Below, in pieces: positions 18,801 to 25,125 of a stretch of 42,399 nucleotides of DNA. A model generated the notes under the pieces. The model worked only from the letters and a program-made list of their open reading frames with translations, did not search any database and was not told the DNA's origin. The stretch lies in the NCBI GenBank assembly GCA_035295985.1, contig DATHBT010000074.1:1-42399 (forward strand), in the 5' to 3' direction. A program made the translations under genes and the position numbers. Numbering within the stretch: the first letter of the stretch is position 1; each line of letters starts with the position of its first letter. The DNA comes from JAIVGV01 sp035295985. GTDB taxonomy: Bacteria; Acidobacteriota; Blastocatellia; Pyrinomonadales; Pyrinomonadaceae.

Positions 18801-19085
18801 CCGATCAAGCTGCAGCTCTGCAACGCCAGCCTCGCGGAGGTGTCCGCGCCCTCGGCCGTCGTCTTGGCGACGGGCGTCACGATGGTCTCGACGAGCGCCC
18901 CGGTGGAGCTCGCCGACTCGGGCAACGCGAACCCCGACTTCAACTTCCGCTACGTCGGCCCCGGCGCCGCGGGCGGGTACATCTTCAACCTCAGCACCAG
19001 GGGGTACGCCACCGGCACCTACCTCCTGACCTTCACCGTGACGGGCGACCCCGTCCCTCACACCGTGCCGTTCTCGGTCAGGTAA
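12840..19085 (+). CDS. Giant exported BNR-propeller / Ig-like / MBG / PxKF protein (2081 aa)
   Basis: The start is ATG at 12840, with GAAAGGAAAG about 11 nt upstream; the frame continues 23 codons further up without support. Residues 25-43 are a hydrophobic export segment behind a basic N-terminus. Order of parts: an Ig-like sandwich at about 75-140 (FYRAGETVTLTGTNWKPGE); an acidic stretch near 185; a long beta-propeller region at about 290-1000 with Asp-box/BNR motifs (TLDGGATW, SVDGGVTW, SPNSGATW, SADGGATW), as in sortilin/VPS10-like proteins; a carboxypeptidase-regulatory domain at about 1005-1085; a jelly-roll-like section; bacterial Ig-like domains from about 1400; several MBG-type repeats (SKVYGTPNPAFAVTYSGF, then KTKILGAANPAFTASYSGL); and a C-terminal domain with IPIKLQLC, as in PxKF-domain proteins. 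It should be a surface or secreted adhesin-like or glycan-binding protein. There is no sortase or type IX signal that I can identify. A terminator follows. Confidence 0.9.
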   Translation: MSKARPSSALSRAQAAKARAARRGVRLFALLAIVALASAAAFSLPSSAKLIDSLIGSTTAAAATGAPAATPADAIPSINSDKVFYRAGETVTLTGTNWKPGETVTVVLAARGNAAPGATLTATADENGSFVARTTMPGEERSKESRGAGNRPEEIYFTATATGSASGASARVRFKGGEMIEEEEDEDADLPPFAIGRISKEDYLSRRIEHSNRLRGIERGRAFDPGARGRAIGQMERQEGGRRGGRKSAGSAEGASEPNAQGSGFDASSLSASTASEGAAAWISIGPAPIPNGQTSGLTHAVSGRVTSIALHPSNSDIAYVATAQGGVYRTLDGGATWTAIFDGAHTLSIGSIAIAPSQPSTIYVGTGEGNFSCDSFFGVGVYRIDNADGAAPALTGPFAKDTANNDVLSGRSISKVLVHPSNPDVIFIGVTNGVAGIGCDSGTATSNRGLYRSTNATSANATFQRLATSTNANRNVTDMEFEPGNPNILFATVLGFSTANDGGVYRSTNALAASPSFTQTLSAGSATASARVEIAVNKVNGVTTVFAATSDSQGTVRRSVDGGVTWSGALAGATGFCGGQCTYDMPIGVDPTNANVLFIGGNADGTSSAILKKSSNALAASPTFVKAQAGLHADSHSIEFDPSNNNMVWTGNDGGVWKSPNSGATWTSLNNTGFNATQFQSLALHSVDPNYTIGGTQDNGTIRQRPDGTWTRTDYGDGGYALIDQSATGTTTVRQYHTYFNQVGAGGIVGFGTTTSSTAFENWTFLGCGGTANGLSCNDSAVLFYAPMALGPGSPNTVYYASDRLYRSSNSGTTMTVVSQQFVNGVAVSAIGISPQNDAVRIVGLRNGKVYRTMTGGATSATMTDVTGTIPARYVSRAVIDPNNQNTAYVTLSNYFGNATAHVFKTTNLNAASPTWAGVGGGQIPDVPVNAFAVDPADSNVLYAGTDIGVYRSADGGATWAPFSNGLPRVAVFDMAVHNPSRKLRIATHGRGMWEVSVAASPAILRGTITDAGTNGPIANATITAGQNTAVSDEDGVYQFAYIPAGTYSMTVSALGYNDATASNVTAANGTTTTKDFALGNAPSAACPADTNESDFAAGMASNVDVTSAPGNVTLSLPSPVGVEQASLAFFVDSVTATTFQAQTFVPAATGRLTQVDFQAALAAGATAGTLAVEIRNTVSGAPGSTVLATTNLTTISSTTNAWYSVNFDTPASVTASTTYAIVLRAASGGPYRAVRANGNVYANGAHYQSTNGGSSWATFMAGSPSSTQDLTFRAYVVPQVYATSGNLVSAPKDANQADGTAAGWSTISWNATTPAGTNVRFQAAAGNNPGGLFTFVGPDGTPNTYFGNGASLAQFNGARYLKYKAYLTTSNTTVTPVLTDVTVCNSNTPLPATSLNVSPAAGTYGGTTTLTATLTSGGAPLAGKLVTFRLNGANFAGNVAATDASGVATVQNVSLAGLNAGTYANHVSARFASDSAHAGTSGANGLTVAKATPAVAWNSPAAITYGTALGASQLNAAADVPGTFNYTPAAGTVLNAGDNQTLSVQFVPADAANYNEVLRDVTVNVLKAQAAITLSGLAHDYSGAAKSATASTSPAGLDGLTVTYDGSATQPKNAGSYAVVATLTNNNYQAQNATGTLVINKVAPVVTANAATCTYNASPCAASGTAEGVDGADLGAVTLTYTPGGSSAPVNAGDYTVVASIPETANHTAAASEPAAVKVNRATPTINWANPANIVYGTPLGASQLNATATLGAGGPAVDGGFAYGPAAGMVLAVGMGQTLHVDFTPADAVNYTTAAKDVTINVVRATLTVKTVDASKVYGTPNPAFAVTYSGFLNGDTPAALGGSLAYTTAATPSSDAGLYPVTPSGLTSANYAINFVAGSLTVTKAPLTVTADNKTKILGAANPAFTASYSGLVLGQTPTALGGALAFTTAATAASPVGSYAVKPSGLTSPNYQITYADGTLNVTYGVCALYDAEKSAQANSTIPIKLQLCNASLAEVSAPSAVVLATGVTMVSTSAPVELADSGNANPDFNFRYVGPGAAGGYIFNLSTRGYATGTYLLTFTVTGDPVPHTVPFSVR

Positions 19086-19123
19086 GGGTGCGGCCCGGCC
19101 GGACGAACCGTTCGGCTCAGACA

Positions 19124-19162
19124 AAAATCGGCGGGACACCGACAAGGTGTCCCGCCGATTTT
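19124..19162. terminator. Bidirectional intrinsic terminator
   Basis: A perfect 17-bp stem (19124-19140 with 19146-19162) with a 5-nt loop, starting with AAAA and ending with TTTT, placed between the giant plus-strand gene and the convergent minus-strand gene at 19258. It can serve both directions. Confidence 0.9.
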
Positions 19163-19257
19163 CTTCGAGTACCGCCGCCTTTTTGTCCCGCTCCCTATCA
19201 GCGGGTTTGACAGCGGCTAAAGTTTCCGCGCCGCACACGGGCCGCGCGCGACGGCCG

Positions 19258-19647
19258 TCAGCTCTCCTCGCGCGCGAGCGCGTCGAGAATCATGCGCTTG
19301 AGATCGTCCAGCGTCCCGCACACATTTATCGAGTCCGCCCCGATCAGGACTTCCAGGCCCCCGCCGCCCCGCTTAAAAACCGCCGGCAGCGCGACACCCG
19401 CCGCGCCGTAGCGCGCCCGCAGCTCGTCCGCGTGCAGGAACTCAAGCGGCACGCCCAGGCCGTTCAGGAACTCTTTCCACTCCTTCCGCATCCCCACAGC
19501 CGAGTGGGTGAGCGCGCACAGGTTGCACTGGTAGGTCCGCGGCGAAAAGATTTTATGCGCCGCGTCGGCCAGCGCGTTGAACACGCCGCTGTCGGCGTTA
19601 TAGACGAAGACCAGAGCGGGCCTCGCGTGTTGAGATTTTTCGCCCAT
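19258..19647 (-). CDS. Conserved CxxC protein of unknown function
   Basis: A 129-residue cytoplasmic protein. Its most marked feature is the N-terminal half: FVYNADSGVFNALADAAHKI, SPRTYQCNLCALTHSAVGM and KEWKEFL. Proteins with 'YNadSG..N...D..HK..sP.tY.C.LC.LT' are widespread in bacteria, without an established function that I know; the CNLC pair could bind metal or act in redox. The C-terminal half resembles a thioredoxin-like alpha/beta segment (LPAVFKR, then CGTLDDLKRMI). It lies downstream of the arsenosugar genes on the same strand but is separated from ArsS by a 138-bp gap filled by repeat A3, so it may or may not belong to them. There is no clear ribosome binding site. Confidence 0.7.
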   Translation of the reverse strand: MGEKSQHARPALVFVYNADSGVFNALADAAHKIFSPRTYQCNLCALTHSAVGMRKEWKEFLNGLGVPLEFLHADELRARYGAAGVALPAVFKRGGGGLEVLIGADSINVCGTLDDLKRMILDALAREES

Positions 19648-19657
19648 CTTTAAAAGC

Positions 19658-19780
19658 CGTGAACCGTGAATCGTAAATAGCTGTTAGCTGTTAGCCGGAA
19701 GAATGCGGCCTTCGATTCGGGGCCTCCGCCGCTTCCGTTTTCTGGTTTTGCTAAAAGCTAATCGCTAATAGCTGATAGCT
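19658..19780. repeat. Heptad-armed palindromic element, family A copy 2, with CGTGAAY heptads
   Basis: The right arm 19750-19780 is 31 nt (five fixed trinucleotides, diverged tetranucleotides). The left side 19658-19695 is a phased heptad run: CGTGAAC, CGTGAAT, CGTAAAT, AGCTGTT, AGCTGTT, AGC, so two different heptad types are joined without loss of the 7-nt phase. The 54-nt core begins CGGAAGAATG and ends GGTTTT, as in the other family A copies. It fills the gap between the CxxC gene and the ArsS stop codon at 19786. Confidence 0.85.
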
Positions 19781-19785
19781 TCCAT

Positions 19786-20790
19786 TCATGCCACCGCGCC
19801 GCCGCAGCTCGATCCCGCGCCGGCCGTGCAGCCGAAGCAGTGCGCGGCCGTCACGATCCGCCGGGCGGCGAGCTGTGCCGGGTCGAAGTCGGCGATTGTC
19901 CGCGGGAGTCCGGGCGCGACGCCGAGTTCGAGCATCTGGTTGAAGTCGCAGTCGTGGAGGCGGCCCGTCCAGTCAACGCTGACGAGCGTGCGGCACATCA
20001 GCCCCTCGACCGTCGCGGGGTTGAACGCCTCGACGAGCTTGCGCATGTAGCGCCCCTCGTTGCCGGATCGGCGCAGGTATTCGAGGAAGCGGCGGATCGG
20101 CATGTTGGTGATCGTGTAGAGGCGGTTGAAGACGATCCCATGCCGAGCCAGCAACTCGCGCTTGAAGTCGCGCTCTATCGACTCTTGAGCGGGCGGGAGG
20201 AACGCGCCGGCGGGGTTATAGACGAGGTTGAGGACAAGGCCGCTGCCCTCGCGCCCGTAGCCCGCGGCGTTCAGATGCCTGAGCGCCTCGATTGATTTCC
20301 CGAAGACGCCCGCGCCGCGCTGCGCGTCCGTCTGCTGTTCGAGGAAGTAGGGGAGCGACGAGACGACCTCAACCGCGTGGTCGCGGAAGAATTCCGGCAG
20401 GTCTTTCTGACCCGGCTCGAACATGACGGTCAGGTTGTGGCGCACGATGACATGCGCGCCGAGCCGCCGCGCCTCTCTGACCATGTAGCGGAACGAGGGG
20501 TTCAGCTCCGGCGCGCCGCCCGTGATGTCGAGCACGGGGATGCGGAATCGGCGCAGGGCGTCTATCACCTGCTCGGCCGTCTCGCCGGTCATGATCTCGG
20601 TGCGGGCGGGCGAGGCGTCAACGTGACAGTGCTTGCACGCCTGGTTGCACAGCTTGCCCGTGTTGACCTGCAGGGTCTCGACCGCGGCGGCGCGCAGCTC
20701 CAGCCCGTGCGCGGCCAGCTTCTCGCCGAAAGAGGCTCCGTGATTCGCCGCCGCGGCATCTTCTCGCACGACGGGCAAGGCTATCGTCAT
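19786..20790 (-). CDS. arsS: Arsenosugar biosynthesis radical SAM protein ArsS
   Basis: The start is ATG at 20790, which overlaps the stop of the AhpD-like gene as TGATG; the frame extends upstream but there it only shadows that gene. Residues 46-56 hold the radical SAM motif CNQACKHC (Cys48, Cys52, Cys55), which binds a [4Fe-4S] cluster. DITGGAPELNPSF follows, as expected for the SAM-binding strand. The C-terminal third is the DUF3641-type domain, ending in a Cys-rich HCFGCTAGAGSSCGG, probably an auxiliary cluster or metal site. In arsenosugar pathways ArsS joins the 5'-deoxyadenosyl group to dimethylarsenite, which ArsM supplies. 334 aa, normal for the family. Translation is coupled to the gene ahead; glycosyltransferase and peroxidase-like genes are also adjacent. 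Confidence 0.92.
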   Translation of the reverse strand: MTIALPVVREDAAAANHGASFGEKLAAHGLELRAAAVETLQVNTGKLCNQACKHCHVDASPARTEIMTGETAEQVIDALRRFRIPVLDITGGAPELNPSFRYMVREARRLGAHVIVRHNLTVMFEPGQKDLPEFFRDHAVEVVSSLPYFLEQQTDAQRGAGVFGKSIEALRHLNAAGYGREGSGLVLNLVYNPAGAFLPPAQESIERDFKRELLARHGIVFNRLYTITNMPIRRFLEYLRRSGNEGRYMRKLVEAFNPATVEGLMCRTLVSVDWTGRLHDCDFNQMLELGVAPGLPRTIADFDPAQLAARRIVTAAHCFGCTAGAGSSCGGAVA

Positions 20791-21119
20791 CACATCGAGA
20801 CCTTGTTGACCGAGTTGTGCGCTTGCAGGGCGTGGATGAGGGACGCGCCGCCGCGCAGGGCCGAGGCCATGTGGATCGCCTCGGTCATCTGCTCCATGTT
20901 CGAGCCGGATTCGAGGCAGGCCTGCGAGTAGGCGTCGATGCAGTAGGGGCACTGCAATGCGTGCGCGACGGCCAGCCCGATGAGCGCCTTCTCGCGGCGC
21001 GACAGCGCCCCGTCCTCCTGGCACGCCTGATACCAGGCCATGAACTTCTCGAACAGGTCGGGCCTGTGCCGGCCGACCTCAGAGAATTTCGGGAGATCGT
21101 CTTCCTCGTAGTAACTCAT
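20790..21119 (-). CDS. Arsenosugar-associated AhpD/CMD-like protein
   Basis: A 109-residue protein of the carboxymuconolactone decarboxylase / AhpD fold. The sequence begins MSYYEEDDLPKFSEVG, the hallmark of the small group found beside arsS, and carries ALQCPYCIDAYSQACLESG with the redox pair Cys57-Cys60. The family reduces peroxides or organic hydroperoxides; the exact role with arsenosugars is not settled. GTGAGGAAGG lies just upstream of the ATG. The start overlaps the end of the glycosyltransferase gene by 41 bp and the stop overlaps arsS by one base, so the three genes form one tightly coupled unit. Confidence 0.88.
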   Translation of the reverse strand: MSYYEEDDLPKFSEVGRHRPDLFEKFMAWYQACQEDGALSRREKALIGLAVAHALQCPYCIDAYSQACLESGSNMEQMTEAIHMASALRGGASLIHALQAHNSVNKVSM

Positions 21120-21864
21120 CCTTCCTCACCCCTTGCGACGCGCCGCGGACGGGCGCGTAGAGTCGGCCGAGCGTGCGCGGATGGACGCCGAGCCAGTAGA
21201 GCAACTGTAAGAGTGACCAGCGCGCGAACGTGAGCGCGAAGTTTCGGCCCTCGAAGCGGCGCGAGGACGTTGTGACCGCGGCCGACAGGTGCGACACGCG
21301 CCCCACTTCGCGCAGGCGACGCACGAGGTCTAAATCCTCGAAGACGGGGAACGGGCGGAAGCCGCCGACACGCTCGTACACGTCGCGCCGCACGAAAATG
21401 GCGGAGTCGCCGTAGCAAAGACCCAGCCGCCGGAGTCGCGGGTAGAGCCACGTGAGGAAGCGCGCCGCGCGGCTGTCGCCGTCGAAGAACACGTCGAAGT
21501 TGCCGGCGACGACCGAAGGGTCGCGCAACGCTTCTTCGATCCGCGCGGCGCAGCCGTCGGCGGGCCGCGTGTCCGCGTGGACGAACCACAGGACGTGGCC
21601 GCGCGCCACGCGCGCCCCGGCGTGCATCTGTAGCCCGCGCCCGCGCCCCGACGTGATCACCCGCGCCCCGCGCCCGCGCGCGATCTCGGCCGTGCCGTCC
21701 GCGCTCCCGCCGTCAACGACGATCACTTCCGCGCCTCGCGCCGCGCACGCCACCGCGTCGAGCGTCCGCCCGATTGAGTGCGCTTCGTTCAGCGTCGGGA
21801 TGATGACGGAGAGCGCCGGGGGCACTTCTGCGGGGGGCGGAACGGTGGCGGCTCGCTCGTCCAT
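21079..21864 (-). CDS. Arsenosugar-type family 2 glycosyltransferase
   Basis: A 261-residue GT-A fold enzyme (start taken at ATG 21864; GTG or ATG codons up to 21909 are possible). The N-terminal LSVIIPTLNEAHSIGRTLDA and EVIVVDGGSADGTAEIA strands, VHADTRP in place of DxD, and the acceptor-side GDSAIFVRRDVYERVGGF and FEDLDLVRRLR are the usual features of the TIGR04283 group found with arsenosugar genes. It would transfer a sugar or sugar-phosphate in building the arsenosugar or its lipid-linked form. It overlaps the AhpD-like gene by 41 bp and follows the sterol desaturase-like gene by 61 bp, so it is probably the second gene of a four-gene operon. Confidence 0.87.
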   Translation of the reverse strand: MDERAATVPPPAEVPPALSVIIPTLNEAHSIGRTLDAVACAARGAEVIVVDGGSADGTAEIARGRGARVITSGRGRGLQMHAGARVARGHVLWFVHADTRPADGCAARIEEALRDPSVVAGNFDVFFDGDSRAARFLTWLYPRLRRLGLCYGDSAIFVRRDVYERVGGFRPFPVFEDLDLVRRLREVGRVSHLSAAVTTSSRRFEGRNFALTFARWSLLQLLYWLGVHPRTLGRLYAPVRGASQGVRKDELLRGRRSPEIL

Positions 21865-21925
21865 GCTAAGGAATCTTCTCGCGCGCCGCGCTCCCATTTC
21901 AGCGCGCACGCGCGCGGCAAAGGTG

Positions 21926-22801
21926 TCAGGCCGTCAACTCGTTCGGCGCGGGCGACGGAACGCGCGCGGGCGTGCCGCCCGCCGGCAGTTGCCAGGCCGG
22001 GCGCTCTTCGCCGAAGGGCAGCCTGAGGATTTCGACCAGCCCGATCTCCGCCGGGTCGCGGTAGGCCGGGACGCCAACTGTGATCTCGTCCTGCGGCACG
22101 TCAAGTCGGAGCGTGCCGTGCAGCCTGTCCCAGACGGTCAGCCCGCTCGACCAGTTCGAGTCGGTCTCATCCTTCACGGCCGAGTGGTGTATGCCGTGCA
22201 TCCGCGGCGTGACGACGAAGCGGTTGAGCCGCCTCTCCAACCCGACCGGCAGCTCCACGTTCGAGTGGTGGAACAGGATCGAGACGAACAGGAGCGTCTG
22301 CCACACGGAGAACGCGAGCGGCGAGACGCCGATGATGAGAATCTGCCCCGCGCGCCACGGGACTGAGAGCACGAGTTCCGCGAAGTGGAAGCGCAGCGCG
22401 GTCGAGGCGTCTAAATCCAGATCGACGTGGTGCGCGAGGTGAAAGCGCCACAGGAAGGGCGCGCGGTGCGTGAGTACGTGCCACAGGTAGAGCGTGTAGT
22501 CGAGCAGCACGACTGCAAGCGCGACTGCGAGCCACGCGGGCAGCCTGAGGAGCTTGAGCAGCCCCCACCTGCGACGCTCGACAATCGCGGTGAGCGCGTC
22601 GGCCATGGGCTTCTCCGTCAACTGAAGCGCGGCGGCGCTCACGACGGCGACGGCTAGGTTGCGCGCCTCGCGCCTCACCTTAGGCTCGACGGCGCGACGC
22701 AACGGCCGCCGCCGCTCAAGCCACGCGAGCAGCCCGAACGCCCCGAAGACGAGCGGCGCGCTCACCCACGCCGGCACCTTTCTCCCCCTCACAGCAGCCA
22801 T
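21926..22801 (-). CDS. Sterol desaturase / fatty acid hydroxylase superfamily membrane protein
   Basis: A 291-residue membrane protein with the histidine clusters of the fatty acid hydroxylase superfamily: HVLTH (HX3H), HLAHH (HX2HH), FHHSNVE and HGIHHS (HX2HH). These bind a non-haem di-iron centre that uses O2 to hydroxylate or desaturate lipid substrates. Hydrophobic segments occur around residues 12-26, 46-62, 88-110 and 160-180. The C-terminal 40 residues are soluble and Pro-rich. It heads the minus-strand set that continues with the arsenosugar glycosyltransferase, AhpD-like protein and ArsS. The link with arsenosugars or arsenolipids is an inference from position. Upstream is a hairpin that ends the cupin gene. 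Confidence 0.88.
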   Translation of the reverse strand: MAAVRGRKVPAWVSAPLVFGAFGLLAWLERRRPLRRAVEPKVRREARNLAVAVVSAAALQLTEKPMADALTAIVERRRWGLLKLLRLPAWLAVALAVVLLDYTLYLWHVLTHRAPFLWRFHLAHHVDLDLDASTALRFHFAELVLSVPWRAGQILIIGVSPLAFSVWQTLLFVSILFHHSNVELPVGLERRLNRFVVTPRMHGIHHSAVKDETDSNWSSGLTVWDRLHGTLRLDVPQDEITVGVPAYRDPAEIGLVEILRLPFGEERPAWQLPAGGTPARVPSPAPNELTA

Positions 22802-22863
22802 CTCCCGTGCGCACAGATTACCACGTTATGTCCCGTCGGCCCTCTCACGTCAACCGCCGGCAT

Positions 22864-22912
22864 TGAATCAAGAGGGGCGCGCTCCGCGAAGAGACGCGCC
22901 CCTCTTGATTCA
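22864..22912 (-). terminator. Hairpin after the secreted cupin gene
   Basis: A perfect 18-bp inverted repeat (22864-22881 with 22895-22912) lies between the cupin stop at 23052 and the start at 22801. The minus-strand exit has only TTGATTCAATG, without a clean T-run, so its strength is uncertain. Confidence 0.6.
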
Positions 22913-23051
22913 GGCGGCAGTGAGTTAAACCCGACGAGAGATCACAAGTTGAGCATCAGGCCGAACGGGGAACAGCCCGGAACGGTTCAGCGTCGCTCTG
23001 CTACCTGGGTCTCCTCTGAATCTCTACCGAACCCTCGGCCGGCTGCTCTCC

Positions 23052-23696
23052 TCAGAGCCGGCCGCGCCGCAGTTCTTCCTCCAAAGCCATGTAGAGCGTC
23101 CCATCCTCCTTTTCGACCTCGTACTGGAGGATTTCGCCGGAGAAGTAGGCCTGCCGGATGCGGCCCCGGCCGCGCTTCGAGCTGACGCGGTCGCCCTTCC
23201 TGAATTTGAAGCGGGACGCCGCGTCCGCGTCGTCAAGCGTCTTATGGCCCGTGTGCCAGCTCGCGCCTTCGCGCCAGTAGATGTGGAACGGCCCCGTGCC
23301 GTGAACCTGGACGATGGCCCCGTCAGGGATGTAGCCGAACATCGTGCTCCCCTTTGGGATGAAGGCGTAGCCGCCCGCCTTGATCTCCTTCATCGCGGCG
23401 CGGTCGAACTTCTCGGCCACGGCGAAGTAGATCGTGCCCTGCACCACGGTGATGTGCTCGTCAACGGGGTGCTTGTGCGGTGGGATGATCGTGCCGGGCA
23501 GCTCGCGTATGCGCATCACGAACGGCTCGCCCTCCTTCTCCGGGTCGCCGTAGAGGATTTCCACGTCCTCCGTCATCGGCCTGATGGGGATGATGCGCTT
23601 CTCGCGCGTCTCCTTCGGCTGCCCCGCCGCGCCGACGGTTGCGGCGAGAGCCAACAGGGCGGCGAGCGAGACGCTGAACACGGCTTTCGTAAACAC
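23052..23696 (-). CDS. Exported cupin with a basic C-terminal extension
   Basis: The start is set at GTG 23696, because GGAGGTG lies 5 nt upstream (23702-23708) and the following residues make a signal peptide (FTKAVFSVSLAALLALAATV, ending VGAAG). The cupin core has motif 1 as PPHKHPVDEHITVVQG, giving the two His and the Glu of a metal site. Motif 2 is not standard: YAFIPKGSTMFGYIPDG has Met where the last metal-binding His is usual. After the core a 50-residue basic extension (FRKGDRVSSKRGRGRIRQAY, then a strand-rich end) looks like a small SH3- or KOW-like barrel. The gene follows the ScyD-like gene by 52 bp and the two are probably co-transcribed. Substrate unknown. Confidence 0.8.
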   Translation of the reverse strand: MFTKAVFSVSLAALLALAATVGAAGQPKETREKRIIPIRPMTEDVEILYGDPEKEGEPFVMRIRELPGTIIPPHKHPVDEHITVVQGTIYFAVAEKFDRAAMKEIKAGGYAFIPKGSTMFGYIPDGAIVQVHGTGPFHIYWREGASWHTGHKTLDDADAASRFKFRKGDRVSSKRGRGRIRQAYFSGEILQYEVEKEDGTLYMALEEELRRGRL

Positions 23697-23748
23697 TCGG
23701 ACACCTCCAATCGTGAATGCTCGAACGTCGGCCACGCGGCGCTACGCG

Positions 23749-24969
23749 TCAGCGCCGCCCCTTCCCGCCGCTGACGCGAGAAGAACTCGCGCGGCGCTGG
23801 AAAGGAACTTCCGACGAACCTATCCGCAGCACCTCGCCCGTGCCGCTGAAGATGCTGTTGTTCGTCACGTAGATCGCGCCGTCCGGGCCGACGGCCACGC
23901 CGCCGGGCGCGAAGAGTTCGCCCGCGGCGAGTTCCGTCCGCGTGCCGTCCGGCGCGACGCGGACGAGCGCGCCCGTCCAATCATTCGCGATGAAGGCGGC
24001 CAGCAACCCGTTCTTCGCGATCTCAAGGACGTAGAGCGAGCCGTCGGGGCCGAAGGCCACGTCAACGACCGCGGTGAAGCCGCTGGCAAAGACCTCCGGC
24101 GTGCCGCCCTGCGCGGGGACGCGATAGACGTTCGCGCCGCCGACGGGGAACGGGAAGCCGTTGAGCTGCCCGACGTAGAACATCCCGTCCGGCCCCGCGG
24201 CGACCGAAGTCGGCACGGCGTCCATCGGTATCTCCGTGCCCGGCGGGAGTTCGAGGAAGTCTGGGGCTTCGACCAGACGGTCGGGGAAGACGGCCAGCGT
24301 CCTGACCGAGCCGTCGGCCGCCACCTCGTTGAGCGCGTTAGCGCCGGCGTCGGCGACGACCTGACGGCCCGCGAGCGCGAGGACGCCGTAAGGGTTCGAG
24401 TCCACCTCGTCGCCCGCCGGGTTGGCCGCGGCCTCGTAAGCGCCGAGGTCTTCCTGAAGGCTCCAGTTGCCGCTCGCGTTGACGCGGGCCAGCCGCGCGA
24501 AGAACGTGCCCGCCGGGCCGAACGAGTCGGTGCGCGAGTTCGGGTCGCCGGCGTAGCCGATGGTGACGAACATCTGGCCGCGCCCTTGGAGCGAGATGTC
24601 GTGCGGGCCTGTGGCGAAGCTGCCGTCTTCGGGGCTGGCCGCGGACGGCAACCCCGTCGCGACGCGCGCCGCGCCGCCTTTACGCAAATCTACGCGCGTG
24701 ACCGAGCCTGTCGGCCCGTAGCAGCGCGGGCCTTCCGGTCCTTCCGCGCAGGGGCCTTCGCCGCCGCTGCCCGCCTCGGCCACGTAGAGCGCGCCGTCTG
24801 GGCCGAAGGCCAGCCCGCGCGGGTTGTTCAGCCCCGCGGCGACGACCTGCGTCTCCCCCGCCGCCGCTGCGCGCGCCGCCTCGACGCGGCCGTCGAAGAC
24901 GAGGGCCGCCGCCGCCGCGCCGAAGAGCGCGACGAATGAGATCGCCCGTAAACTCTTTCTCGTGTTCAT
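23749..24969 (-). CDS. ScyD/ScyE family exported beta-propeller protein
   Basis: The start is ATG at 24969, with GGAGGAG 8 nt upstream; the nine extra codons above it contain this ribosome binding site. A signal peptide covers residues 1-33. The rest is a six-bladed propeller with NHL-like blades: NNPRGLAFGPDGALYVAEAG, PTSVAAGPDGMFYVGQLNG, VVDVAFGPDGSLYVLEIAKN and APGGVAVGPDGAIYVTNN. This order and wording match the ScyD/ScyE family, named from the cyanobacterial scytonemin cluster but common in other bacteria with no scytonemin genes, as here. The C-terminus is basic (SSSRVSGGKGRR). It is probably secreted. It shares a 32-bp upstream motif with the cupin lipoprotein gene at 25126. Confidence 0.88.
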   Translation of the reverse strand: MNTRKSLRAISFVALFGAAAAALVFDGRVEAARAAAAGETQVVAAGLNNPRGLAFGPDGALYVAEAGSGGEGPCAEGPEGPRCYGPTGSVTRVDLRKGGAARVATGLPSAASPEDGSFATGPHDISLQGRGQMFVTIGYAGDPNSRTDSFGPAGTFFARLARVNASGNWSLQEDLGAYEAAANPAGDEVDSNPYGVLALAGRQVVADAGANALNEVAADGSVRTLAVFPDRLVEAPDFLELPPGTEIPMDAVPTSVAAGPDGMFYVGQLNGFPFPVGGANVYRVPAQGGTPEVFASGFTAVVDVAFGPDGSLYVLEIAKNGLLAAFIANDWTGALVRVAPDGTRTELAAGELFAPGGVAVGPDGAIYVTNNSIFSGTGEVLRIGSSEVPFQRRASSSRVSGGKGRR

Positions 24970-25013
24970 GACTGAAACTCCTCCCTCTCCTTTCAAAATC
25001 CCTCTAGCCTGAT

Positions 25014-25045
25014 CGGCGAAATCCGGGCCGCGATCCCATCACGCG
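25014..25045 (-). promoter_or_regulatory. 32-bp motif upstream of the ScyD-like gene
   Basis: This site, 45 bp upstream of the start codon, matches 25776-25807 at 28 of 32 positions in the same orientation and at the same distance from a minus-strand secreted-protein gene. On the minus strand it reads CGCGTGATGGGAT, then a variable part, then CGGATTTCGCCG. Likely a shared promoter or operator. Confidence 0.6.
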
Positions 25046-25070
25046 GCGGACAAATTTTTTAAGCGGGCAT

Positions 25071-25114
25071 GCGCACACCGGGCCGCCAGGGGGTAGCCCG
25101 TCCGCGGTGTGCGG
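25071..25114 (-). terminator. Possible terminator hairpin after the cupin lipoprotein gene
   Basis: A 9-bp stem (25072-25080 with 25105-25113) with an inner GGC/GCC pairing lies 12 bp past the stop of the gene at 25126. There is no T-run on the minus strand (an A-run follows instead), so it may only be a structured 3' end. Confidence 0.35.
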
Positions 25115-25125
25115 CGCGTCGGCGC

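Noticed and set aside
20791..21024. N-terminal extension of ArsS by 78 codons
   Set aside because: It is the out-of-frame shadow of the AhpD-like gene; the TGATG overlap at 20790 marks the real start.
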